From Natronosporangium hydrolyticum (GTDB lineage: Bacteria > Actinomycetota > Actinomycetes > Mycobacteriales > Micromonosporaceae): a stretch of 64,000 nt of DNA. A model generated the notes under the pieces. It was not told where the DNA came from, did not search any database, and worked only from the letters and a program-made list of their open reading frames with translations. The DNA is taken from assembly GCF_016925615.1 (NCBI RefSeq), contig NZ_CP070499.1, positions 1,116,001 to 1,180,000 of the forward strand, in the 5' to 3' direction. A program made the position numbers and the translations under genes. Shown one piece after another: positions 7,991 to 15,467 of this stretch. Within the stretch, counting starts at the first letter, position 1. Each line of letters opens with the position of its first letter.

Positions 7991-8562
7991 TCCTCATCCC
8001 AATCAGTGCTCTGCCCCACGACATACCAGTTGTCGTCGGTGCCAAGGAGAAAGAGGGCGGTGACCGGGTATCGGCCGAGTGGGTCGCCGTCACCCGCTGG
8101 CGAATCGTCCTCCCTGTTTACCAGGTCGTACCCGCTGTAGTCGATGCAGAAATCGATGGTCGCCTCGGTGGGGAGGTCTGGTGGGTCGAGTTCGGCCACC
8201 TCTGCCGAGATGATGACCAACTCCCCTTTGTAGTAGACATCGTGGTCCTCATTGCGCCGGATGGTGTTCTGTAGGTTGTTTAGCGCACCGGAGGGGTCTA
8301 GGAAGTTGGCGAGCAGGTCGGGATGCTCTGGGTCGCCGGCCTCGTGCGCCACGACCACGGCGCTCAGTGCCTCCTCGTATGACTCGACGAAGGGTTGCAG
8401 CTCTGGGTCGACCGTCGGGGTGGCGGTGGCCGCAGTGGGCGGGGCGGCGGGCGGATCGGGTAGGTCGAGGTCGTCGTCGCCGCAGGCCGCGGTGGCGGCG
8501 ACGAGCGCGACCGCCGGTGCGAGCGTGAGCCACCGGCGCGGGTGGGCGTCTCTACGAGTCAC
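7984..8562 (-). CDS. Small acidic lipoprotein, first gene of the tad operon
   Basis: The protein has 192 residues from a GTG at 8562, preceded by GGGGAG. A twin-basic leader and hydrophobic segment end in the lipobox ATAAC (Cys27), so the mature protein should be a diacylglyceryl lipoprotein on the outer face of the membrane. A short Pro/Thr-rich linker is followed by a compact acidic alpha/beta domain that starts at about residue 52 and ends in WYVVGQSTDWDEEC. The domain is reminiscent of small NTF2-like or SnoaL-like folds in actinobacterial lipoproteins, but I cannot assign it. It overlaps the next gene by 7 bases and no gene lies within 320 bases upstream, so the operon promoter is probably just before it. 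Confidence 0.8.
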   Translation of the reverse strand: MTRRDAHPRRWLTLAPAVALVAATAACGDDDLDLPDPPAAPPTAATATPTVDPELQPFVESYEEALSAVVVAHEAGDPEHPDLLANFLDPSGALNNLQNTIRRNEDHDVYYKGELVIISAEVAELDPPDLPTEATIDFCIDYSGYDLVNREDDSPAGDGDPLGRYPVTALFLLGTDDNWYVVGQSTDWDEEC

Positions 8563-8888
8563 GATCGATAGCTCCCCATGATGGTGTGATCTCGAGCCGA
8601 GCGCTCTCCCGTCGCGCTGGCTCGGTGGGTAGCAGTCTAAACCGCCGACACAACCCCTTCAGATGGATCAATCCGTGCAACTGACTGTCCAGATGCGCTT
8701 GGTGGGCTGGGTGGGGATCTTGCACCCCGGAATATCCGACTTTTCCGGGCGCAAGATCCCCACCCAGCCCACCAAGCGAGAGAATAAGCGTCCACTATTT
8801 GACTCGACAGCGAATCTATGTGGAGTGCATCCTACAGTTTGGGCAATTGCCGAAACTGGCAACTGTCTTTCCAGGATTGCCGTCCAGC
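8563..8888. other. 326-base intergenic region with one long hairpin
   Basis: This spacer separates the start of the tad operon from the 3' end of the kinase gene, both on the minus strand. It should hold the tad promoter near 8563-8650 and the kinase terminator. The only strong structure is the inverted repeat at 8696-8778. Two short opposite-strand frames read through that repeat and carry the same peptide on each arm, which follows from the palindrome and is no sign of coding. The stretch 8781-8870 is noticeably AT-richer than the rest of the window. No tRNA or conserved gene was seen. Confidence 0.7.
8696..8778. repeat. Perfect 28-bp inverted repeat with nested inner stem
   Basis: Bases 8696-8723 and 8751-8778 are exact reverse complements over 28 bases (left arm begins CGCTTGGTGGGCTGGGTGGG). 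Inside the 27-base spacer, CCCGGAA and TTCCGGG form a second stem of 7 bp. There is no U-tract. It lies 110 bases downstream of the kinase stop and 134 bases upstream of the tad lipoprotein start. It could be a strong transcript-end hairpin for the kinase message, or a small non-autonomous repeat element (REP/MITE-like) of the lineage. The near-perfect long arms favour the repeat-element idea. Confidence 0.85.
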
Positions 8889-10289
8889 TCAGGCGGTGAG
8901 GCGGTCCAACGCCTCCTCAAGGGTCGCCGCCGAGGTGGGGCTCATACCGCCCTCGGCGGCTCGGATCTGCACCTTGTCCCGCAGCTGGGCGGCGGCCGAC
9001 GCCAGGTCGGTGACCCCGGCCTCCACCTCCCGCTGCAGGTTGCTGATCAAGTTGTTCAGATCAAGCGCCACATCCTCCCGGATGTCGTCGCGCGCGTGTC
9101 CGTCGTCGACCAACTCGCCCACCGTGTGCAGGGTGACCGACTCCAACCCGGGGTCCTGCTCCAGCCGTTGCGGATCCGCTGGGTCGTGATCTTCGAGCTG
9201 GTTGTCGGCCCCAGCAGAGGTCGGCTCGGTCGTGGTCGGTCCGGGTGACGAGGGCACGGGCGAGGAACCGGCCCGATGGGCGCCGGCCGGGCCGTCGGGT
9301 TCCGAGGGGTCATCCTTGGCGGACTCGTTCGCCTCCGGTGAGGACCCTGGCGGGTGGCTGGAGCCGAGCACGGTAGCGCCGAGCACCAGCCCCACCACCA
9401 GCGCCGCGGCCGTGCCGGCGGTCGCGACCAGGCGTTGGGTACGGGACGCGCCCCGCCGACCGGCTCCGGGCAGGTGACGGCGGAGGGTCCAGGCGACCTG
9501 GTTGGCGGTCGGGCGGTGTTGCGGATCGGTAGCCAGGCACTGCAGGCAGAGCTTCACCACCGGTGGTGGTAGCCCAGGGATGAGCAGCGGCGGCGGCTGC
9601 TCGCGCTGGGTCAGCGCGAGCTCTTCCCAGGTGTCGGCGGGGAAGGGGGGCGACCCGGTCAGCGTCTCGAACAGCAGCACACCGAGGGCGTACGTGTCGG
9701 TCGCCGGCCGGGCCTGGCGGCCGTCGAGCCGCTCCGGGGCCACGTAGGTGGGAGTGCCGAAGGTGATGCCGTCGGTGTCCTCATCGGGCGCGCCGACCGT
9801 GGTGGCGATGCCGAAGTCGAGGATCTTCGCGCCGCTGGTGGTGAGCATGACATTGTCCGAGGTGACGTCGCGGTGGACGATCCCCCGCCGGTGGGCGGCG
9901 GCGAGCCCTTCGGCGACCTCGGTGCAGATCCGGAGCGCCTCCGGCCAGGGCAGCGCGCCGTCCCGGAGCCGGGCCGAGAGCGGTTCGCCGTCCAGCAGCT
10001 CCATCACCACGTACGCGGTGGCCTCGCCCTGGGCGTTGAAGGTCTCGCCGTAGTCGTAGGTGGCGGTCACGTGCGGGTGGGTGAGCCCGGCGGCGGCGCG
10101 CGCCTCGGTGCGGACCAGTGCCCGGAACCGGTCGTCCGCAGCGAGGTCCGAGGCGAGCACCTTCACCGCGACGCCGCGTTCGAGCATCTCGTCGTTGGCC
10201 CGCCAGATGACGCTCATGCCTCCCACGCCGATCCGGTCCAGCAGCCGGTAGCGGCGACCGAGCACGGTGCCGGGTGCTAACGCGTCCAT
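8889..10289 (-). CDS. Transmembrane Ser/Thr protein kinase (PknB-type)
   Basis: The 466-residue protein has a kinase domain at residues 12-272: Gly loop GVGGMSV (21-27), catalytic Lys43 in VAVKV, HRD at 139-141, DFG at 158-160 and APE at 184-186. The catalytic-loop Lys that normally follows HRD (HRDxK) is Thr143 (HRDVTSDN). One transmembrane helix (286-309) follows. The extracellular part is Ser/Pro-rich and then a helical domain (about 375-466) that ends in a likely coiled coil and carries no PASTA repeats. Such kinases phosphorylate cell-envelope and FHA-domain proteins. The FHA protein at 15467 is a possible partner. It is divergent from the patatin gene. Confidence 0.93.
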   Translation of the reverse strand: MDALAPGTVLGRRYRLLDRIGVGGMSVIWRANDEMLERGVAVKVLASDLAADDRFRALVRTEARAAAGLTHPHVTATYDYGETFNAQGEATAYVVMELLDGEPLSARLRDGALPWPEALRICTEVAEGLAAAHRRGIVHRDVTSDNVMLTTSGAKILDFGIATTVGAPDEDTDGITFGTPTYVAPERLDGRQARPATDTYALGVLLFETLTGSPPFPADTWEELALTQREQPPPLLIPGLPPPVVKLCLQCLATDPQHRPTANQVAWTLRRHLPGAGRRGASRTQRLVATAGTAAALVVGLVLGATVLGSSHPPGSSPEANESAKDDPSEPDGPAGAHRAGSSPVPSSPGPTTTEPTSAGADNQLEDHDPADPQRLEQDPGLESVTLHTVGELVDDGHARDDIREDVALDLNNLISNLQREVEAGVTDLASAAAQLRDKVQIRAAEGGMSPTSAATLEEALDRLTA

Positions 10290-10447
10290 CTCGGACCATC
10301 CGTAGATCGGGAGGGGCCTCCAGATTGCGTCGAGCGACGTGGTTTTGTCAACGGCAGGTTAAATCGATCTTGAGGACTACCTGGTCGGAGCGGCCCAGCA
10401 GCATGATCGGTCGCGGGCACTGCCGGCCGCCGTGCCAGGATTGCAGG

Positions 10448-11278
10448 ATGGTCGACAAGCCGGTGGCGTTCGTGCTGGGAGGCGGCGGAGTACTCGGCGC
10501 GGTCGAGGTGGGCATGCTCCGGGCGTTGTTCCGGGCCGGCTACCAGCCGGACCTGGTGGTCGGGACCTCGATCGGGGCGGTCAACGGGGCGCTGGTCGCC
10601 GCCGACCCCTCCGCCGAGGTGACCGACCGGCTGGTGCGGATGTGGGGTTCGCCGGAGGCCCGGGAGGTCTACGGCGACTCGATGGCCCGGCAGGTGCGCC
10701 GGTTCGTCGCCCGTACCCACCTGCACTCGCCCCGGCCGCTGCGCCGGCTGCTGGAGCGGGAGCTGGGGCCGGGGCGCCGGTTCGACCAGCTACCGGTGCC
10801 GTTCCACTGCTGCGCGGCCAGCATCGAACGAGCCGCCGAACACTGGTTCGACGAGGGGTCGGTGATCGACGCGGTGCTCGCCTCCAGCGCTGTGCCGGGG
10901 TTGCTGCCACCGGCCCGGGTCGCCGGCGAGCACTATCTCGACGGCGGGATCGTGAATTCCATCCCGATTGGTAGGGCGGTTGAGCTGGGCGCCGGTACGA
11001 TCTTCGTGCTGCAGGTGGGCCGGATCGAGCGCCCGCTGAGTCCGCCGCGTCGACCCTGGGAGGTGCCGCAGGTGGCGTTCGAGATTGCCCGGCGGCACCG
11101 GTTCGCCAGGGAGCTGGCGGCGTTGCCCCCCGGGGTCACCGCGCATGTCCTGCCGGCCGGAGGGGAAGCCCGGGACGACTCGCCGCTGGCCTACCGGGAC
11201 ATGGCCGCGGTGGGGCGCCGGATCAGCCGCGCCTATGTCGCCTCCCGTCGCTATCTGCAAACGCTGGGGCAGGAGTAA
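10448..11278 (+). CDS. Patatin-like phospholipase (RssA/YchK type)
   Basis: From the ATG at 10448 the protein has 276 residues. The oxyanion-hole glycines GGGGVLG are at 11-17, the nucleophile elbow GTSIG at 39-43 (Ser41) and the catalytic Asp in DGG at 165-167, so the Ser-Asp dyad of patatin lipases is intact. Members hydrolyse acyl esters of membrane lipids in the cytoplasm. The frame is open further upstream, but the region before 10448 is non-conserved and the protein begins with the typical hydrophobic strand right after this ATG. The stop overlaps the start of the acyltransferase gene by 1 base (TAATG), which suggests a coupled deacylation/reacylation pair. Confidence 0.9.
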   Translation: MVDKPVAFVLGGGGVLGAVEVGMLRALFRAGYQPDLVVGTSIGAVNGALVAADPSAEVTDRLVRMWGSPEAREVYGDSMARQVRRFVARTHLHSPRPLRRLLERELGPGRRFDQLPVPFHCCAASIERAAEHWFDEGSVIDAVLASSAVPGLLPPARVAGEHYLDGGIVNSIPIGRAVELGAGTIFVLQVGRIERPLSPPRRPWEVPQVAFEIARRHRFARELAALPPGVTAHVLPAGGEARDDSPLAYRDMAAVGRRISRAYVASRRYLQTLGQE

Positions 11279-12354
11279 TGGCTCCGCCGCCGCGCTGGGT
11301 ACGCCGGGTGGTGCTGGCCCCGGCGGTGGTGGCGCTCGCGTTCTTCGCGTTGACGACGCTGCCGCTGTGGTTGCTGGTGGCCGCGGCAGCGTCGCCGCTG
11401 ATGCCGGGTTGGCTGCGGCCGTTGCGACTGTTCTGGATCAGCCTCTTCTACCTGGTGTTGAACGCCGCCGCGCTGGTGGTGATGTTCGGGCTCTGGGTGG
11501 CGTCCGGGCTCGGCTGGAAGAAGCGCGCGCCCCGGTTCCAACGGGCCCACTACGCGTTGACCGGCTGGTGCCTGGCGGTGTTGTTCTGGCAGGCGCGGTG
11601 GACCCTGCGGCTGCGGATCGACATCTCCGGGCCGGACCCGGACACCGCTGCGCCGGGCCGGCCGGAGCTGGTGCTGTGCCGGCATGCTGGGCCAGGAGAC
11701 TCGTTCATCCTGATCCACGCCTTGGTCAACTGGTTCGACCGCGAACCCCGGGTGGTGCTGAAGGACACCCTGCAGTGGGACCCGGCGGTGGACGTGCTGC
11801 TGAACCGGCTGCCCAACCAGTTCGTCGCGCCCGGGCATCGGCGCGGCGACTGGTCGATAGCGGCGATGGCCGCGGAGCTCGCCGCCGGCCTCGACGACAA
11901 CGACGCGATGGTGATCTTCCCAGAGGGAGGCAACTTCACGCCCCGCCGGCGGGTGGCGGCGATCGACCGGCTGCGCGCTCGCGGCCTGGCCGACGCGGCC
12001 CGCCGGGCCGAGGACCTGCGGCATGTGCTGGCGCCGCAGCCCGGCGGGGTGCTGGCCGCGCTGGACGCCGCCCCGAAGGCTGGAGTGGTCTTCGTGGCGC
12101 ACACCGGACTCGAGCGGATGGTCACCGTCGCCGACGTGTGGCGCGAGCTGCCGATGGACAAGCGGATCACGATGAAGTTCTGGTCGGTGCCGCCGGACGA
12201 GGTGCCGGTGGACCGGCAGGCTCGGATCGACTGGCTCTACGACTGGTGGCGCCGGATCGACGAATGGGTCGGCTCCCATCAGCCGGTGCCGGAGCCGCCA
12301 CCGCGCCGTTGGTGGACGTTGGGATGGCGGTGGCCGGGCCGGTCGGCGGAGTAG
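11278..12354 (+). CDS. Membrane-bound PlsC-like acyltransferase
   Basis: The protein has 358 residues. Two or three N-terminal helices (about residues 11-40, 51-76 and 92-105) are followed by an acyltransferase domain with the HX4D motif HAGPGD (136-141) and the substrate-binding FPEGG (214-218). The C-terminus is Trp/Arg-rich. The family transfers acyl chains to glycerol-3-phosphate or lysophospholipid at the inner membrane. It starts on the overlapping base of the patatin stop. Together the two genes could remodel phospholipid acyl chains. The exact acceptor cannot be read from sequence. Confidence 0.88.
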   Translation: MAPPPRWVRRVVLAPAVVALAFFALTTLPLWLLVAAAASPLMPGWLRPLRLFWISLFYLVLNAAALVVMFGLWVASGLGWKKRAPRFQRAHYALTGWCLAVLFWQARWTLRLRIDISGPDPDTAAPGRPELVLCRHAGPGDSFILIHALVNWFDREPRVVLKDTLQWDPAVDVLLNRLPNQFVAPGHRRGDWSIAAMAAELAAGLDDNDAMVIFPEGGNFTPRRRVAAIDRLRARGLADAARRAEDLRHVLAPQPGGVLAALDAAPKAGVVFVAHTGLERMVTVADVWRELPMDKRITMKFWSVPPDEVPVDRQARIDWLYDWWRRIDEWVGSHQPVPEPPPRRWWTLGWRWPGRSAE

Positions 12355-12360
12355 GCCCTC

Positions 12361-12381
12361 GTACTCAGCCAGGTTGAGTAC
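12361..12381. terminator. Short hairpin after the acyltransferase gene
   Basis: GTACTCA and TGAGTAC form a 7-bp stem around a 7-base loop, starting 6 bases after the acyltransferase stop. No U-tract follows. It is a weak terminator or attenuator candidate before the next same-strand gene at 12414. Confidence 0.35.
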
Positions 12382-12413
12382 CAGCCAGCTACCGGCCGAC
12401 GGCTCCCGGGCCG

Positions 12414-15008
12414 ATGATTTCCGGTATGACTGAGCAGTTCCGAGCAACGCCGGGGCCGGCGGCGTATCCGTGCCCGGTCTGCCGGGCGCCGGCCGACCTC
12501 GACGCCGGATGTTCCGGTTGTGGTCGGCCGCCGGACCCGATCGCGGCGGCGGTCATCCAAGCTACGGCGCGCGTCGCCGAGCTGGCAGGGGAGGAGCACC
12601 GGCGCTGGCGGGGGCTCGCCGAGGTACGGCAGCAGCTGCGCACCGAAAGGTCCCGGCGGGACGCTCTCGCCGCCCAGGTACGGGCAGCGCGCGGCGCTGC
12701 GGTCCCGGCGGGTTACCCGGCCGGACCCGCCGCTGCGTCGGCGCACTCGCCGGTGCCCCCGCCACCGGGGGTGCCGCCGGCTCCGGTGCCTCCGCCACCT
12801 GCGGTGCCGCCGGGTCGGCCCGGGCCGGAGCTGGCGAGCCGGAGCGTGCAGACGGTGCTCTTCGTCGCCGGTGGCTGGCTGTTGGGGATCGGGGCGGTCG
12901 TCTTCGTGCTGGTGGGGTGGGGCCGCTACGGGGTGGTGGGGCAGGCCGCGACGCTCGCCGCCGCCACGGTCATCGGCCTGCTGGGGCCGGCGTTGGCCAA
13001 GTGGCGGCAGCTGCCCGCTACCGCCGAAACCCTCGCCGTCGTAGGCATGCTGGTACTGCTGCTCGACGGTTACGCCGCGTGGCAGGCGGGGATGGTAACC
13101 CTCGTCGCCGGGTCGACCTGGGCGGGCGCGGTGCTCGCCGGCGTCGCCGGGATCAGCCTCGGCTACGCCCGACTCAGCGGTCTGGTCGGCCTCCGGTTCG
13201 TGGCGTTGGTGCTGGCCCAGGGGTCGGTACCGCTGCTGGCGGCGACGTTGATCGGCCGGCTGGACGGCCTGGCGGCGCAGTCGCTCGGAGCGGCCGCGCT
13301 CGCGCTGCTGCTGGCCGCCGGCAACCTGGTGCTGGTGGAGCGGCTGCGGCGGGGGCCTGATCCGCGGCCGGCCAGCTCAGCGATTCTGCTCGGGTTGGGG
13401 TGGCTGCTGGTCGGGGCGTGGCTGGTGTTGGGCGGCGTACTGGCCGGGCTGGTCCTGCTGGTGCCGGAGCTCGGCACCGCCGCGATCGCCACCGGGCTGC
13501 TGGTCGGGTTGGTGGTGGTGCTGGTCGGCACGGCTCAGGCGGCGGACCGGACCGGTTGGCGGCAGGTGGTGGCTGCTGGCGCAGTGCTGGTTCCGGCGCT
13601 GGCCGGTGCCCGGCTGGCCGCCGTGGCGGTGCCGGAGTTCGCGCAGCTCGCCGCCGTGGTGGTGATCGCGGGGGCGGCGGTGGCGACCGCGGGGCAGCAG
13701 GGGTGGCTGGCCCGCCTGGTGGGCCCCCGACCGGGTCGCTGGGTGGGCGGGCTGGTCGCGCTCGGGCTGCTCGGGCACGCGCTGCTGGGGCAGGCGCTCG
13801 GGCTGCTCGGGTCGGCCGGCTCGGCGCTCCGGACGGCGAACGACCCCGCCCGTACCGAACTCGGAGCCGTCGCGGGCGGTGCGTACCCGTGGCAGCTACC
13901 GGTGTCGGTGGTGGTGGTCGCGGCGGCGTCCGGGTGGCTGCTCTGGGCGTGGCCGCTGGCTCGCCGGTTGATCGCGGTGGCCGCGGTGCTGCTCGCGGCA
14001 GCGGCGGCGGCGCCGCAGCTCGGGGCGGTGCTGCTCGGGCCCTACTCCTGGTTGTTCCAGGGTTGGCCGGGCGCCCCGGCGGGGACCGGGCTGTTCGCCG
14101 GTGGGGGTTCGGTGGCTAGCGGTCCGGCGGCGCTCGGGACGGGGTTGCTGGCCGGTGTGACCCTGCTCGGCGGCTGGCTGGCCACCCGCCGGTGGCGAAC
14201 CGGTTTCGCGGCGGGTGGGGTAGTCGCCGGGCTGGCGCTGCTGGTGACGTTGGACTGGGCGCAGGCACCGTGGCCGACGGTGCCGGCGGTCAGCCTGATG
14301 GGGGGAGCCGCGATCCTGGTCGCGGCGGTCCGTTGCCGTTCGGGGTGGTGGACGTTGGCGGGCCTCGGCTACGGCGGGGTGCTGGCAGGCGCCGGCCTCG
14401 CCGGGGCGTCGCCGACCGTCTGGTCTACTGTGGCCGCACTCGAGGTGCTGGCGGTGGCGGCGGTGCTGGCCGCGGTGGTCGCGCGGCGGCAGCAGCTGCG
14501 GGTGACGGGGTGGGTGGCGGCGGCCGGCTGCCAGCTGTTGGCGTGGTGGGTGCTGGTGGTGTCCTGGCAGGTGACCACGGTTGAGGCGTACACGCTGCCG
14601 GTGGCGGCGATCGCCCTGTGGTTCGGGTACCTGGCTCGCCGCCGGTTGGCCGGTTCGTCCGGGCTCGGCAGCTGGCTGGCGTACGGGCCGGCGCTGGCCG
14701 CGGCGGCGCTGCCCAGCCTGGCGGTCACCGTGATCGACCCATCGCCCGGGCGGCGGCTGCTGGTCGGGCTGGCCGCGGTCGTGGTGCTGCTGGCCGGGGT
14801 GCGGTGGCGGCTGCAGGCGCCGGTGGTGGTGGGGGCGACGGTGGCGATCCTGGCGGCGCTGCGGGAGCTGGCGTTTGTCTGGCAGCGGTTGGACGCCTGG
14901 GTGCCGTTGACGGTGGCGGGTGCGCTGTTGCTGCTGTTGGCCGCTACCTATGAGCGACACCGCCGGGAGCTGACCCGGGCCGCGGCGGCGCTGCGCCGGC
15001 TCGGCTGA
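12414..15008 (+). CDS. Large polytopic membrane protein with N-terminal zinc ribbon (SCO7613-like)
   Basis: The 864-residue protein begins with a zinc-ribbon-like motif (CPVC about residue 20, then CSGCG about 35). A helical segment (45-80) that could form a coiled coil and a Pro-rich linker (95-140) follow. The remainder is a very hydrophobic region with roughly 20 or more transmembrane helices, almost entirely Ala/Val/Leu/Gly. This layout matches the actinobacterial family annotated after Streptomyces SCO7613, whose function is unknown. ATGs at 12414 and 12426 are both possible starts; the zinc-ribbon similarity does not separate them. There is no operon partner close on either side (59 and 138 bases). 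Confidence 0.8.
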   Translation: MISGMTEQFRATPGPAAYPCPVCRAPADLDAGCSGCGRPPDPIAAAVIQATARVAELAGEEHRRWRGLAEVRQQLRTERSRRDALAAQVRAARGAAVPAGYPAGPAAASAHSPVPPPPGVPPAPVPPPPAVPPGRPGPELASRSVQTVLFVAGGWLLGIGAVVFVLVGWGRYGVVGQAATLAAATVIGLLGPALAKWRQLPATAETLAVVGMLVLLLDGYAAWQAGMVTLVAGSTWAGAVLAGVAGISLGYARLSGLVGLRFVALVLAQGSVPLLAATLIGRLDGLAAQSLGAAALALLLAAGNLVLVERLRRGPDPRPASSAILLGLGWLLVGAWLVLGGVLAGLVLLVPELGTAAIATGLLVGLVVVLVGTAQAADRTGWRQVVAAGAVLVPALAGARLAAVAVPEFAQLAAVVVIAGAAVATAGQQGWLARLVGPRPGRWVGGLVALGLLGHALLGQALGLLGSAGSALRTANDPARTELGAVAGGAYPWQLPVSVVVVAAASGWLLWAWPLARRLIAVAAVLLAAAAAAPQLGAVLLGPYSWLFQGWPGAPAGTGLFAGGGSVASGPAALGTGLLAGVTLLGGWLATRRWRTGFAAGGVVAGLALLVTLDWAQAPWPTVPAVSLMGGAAILVAAVRCRSGWWTLAGLGYGGVLAGAGLAGASPTVWSTVAALEVLAVAAVLAAVVARRQQLRVTGWVAAAGCQLLAWWVLVVSWQVTTVEAYTLPVAAIALWFGYLARRRLAGSSGLGSWLAYGPALAAAALPSLAVTVIDPSPGRRLLVGLAAVVVLLAGVRWRLQAPVVVGATVAILAALRELAFVWQRLDAWVPLTVAGALLLLLAATYERHRRELTRAAAALRRLG

Positions 15009-15146
15009 GCTGGTGGGCCGGCTGGAGCGCGGGGGCCGGCTGGCGGGCGCTGTCGGGCCGGCTGGGTCGCTGTCGGTCGCGTGCGCTGGTGGGAAGGGTG
15101 GTTCCTCACGGCGCTGTCCGGGGATGGGAGGTATAGGGTCAGCGGC

Positions 15147-15467
15147 ATGGCTGAGCTGCTCGCACCCGACGAAGTGCGTTCGGCGCTCGGGACCCGGCCG
15201 GGTTGGTCCGGTGACCCGGCGCGGATCTCACGCACAGTGGAGTTTCCGACCTTCCCAGCGGCGATCACGGTGGTGGACCGGGTCGCTGTGGTCGCTGAGG
15301 AACTCGACCACCATCCAGATATCGACATCCGGTGGCGGACGCTGACGTTCCACTGCGCCACCCACTCGGTCGGCGGAGTCACCGCCCGCGACCTTGACCT
15401 CTCGGGCCGGATCGACGAGATCGTGGCGGCCGCGGGCGGTCGGGACGTCAGCGCCGGAGCACACTGA
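15147..15467 (+). CDS. 4a-hydroxytetrahydrobiopterin dehydratase (pterin-4a-carbinolamine dehydratase)
   Basis: From the ATG at 15147 the protein has 106 residues, the normal length for the PCD/DCoH family. The active-site set is visible: His55-His56-Pro57 (EELDHHPDIDIRW), Trp63 and His73. The enzyme removes water from 4a-hydroxytetrahydropterin after aromatic-amino-acid hydroxylation. No phenylalanine hydroxylase is nearby, so the physiological pterin is unclear, which is common in actinobacteria. Its TGA overlaps the ATG of the FHA gene (TGATG), so the two are translationally coupled. A longer open frame starting at 15081 is not part of the conserved domain. Confidence 0.9.
   Translation: MAELLAPDEVRSALGTRPGWSGDPARISRTVEFPTFPAAITVVDRVAVVAEELDHHPDIDIRWRTLTFHCATHSVGGVTARDLDLSGRIDEIVAAAGGRDVSAGAH

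Noticed and set aside
8663-8899. Short frames on both strands with the same GWVGIL peptide
   Set aside because: They read the two arms of the 28-bp inverted repeat; the similarity is caused by the palindrome.
15013-15070. Three copies of GGGCCGGCTGG in the spacer before the pterin dehydratase
   Set aside because: Spacing is about 20 bases, but the sequence is low-complexity GC-rich and the copies diverge quickly; probably chance.
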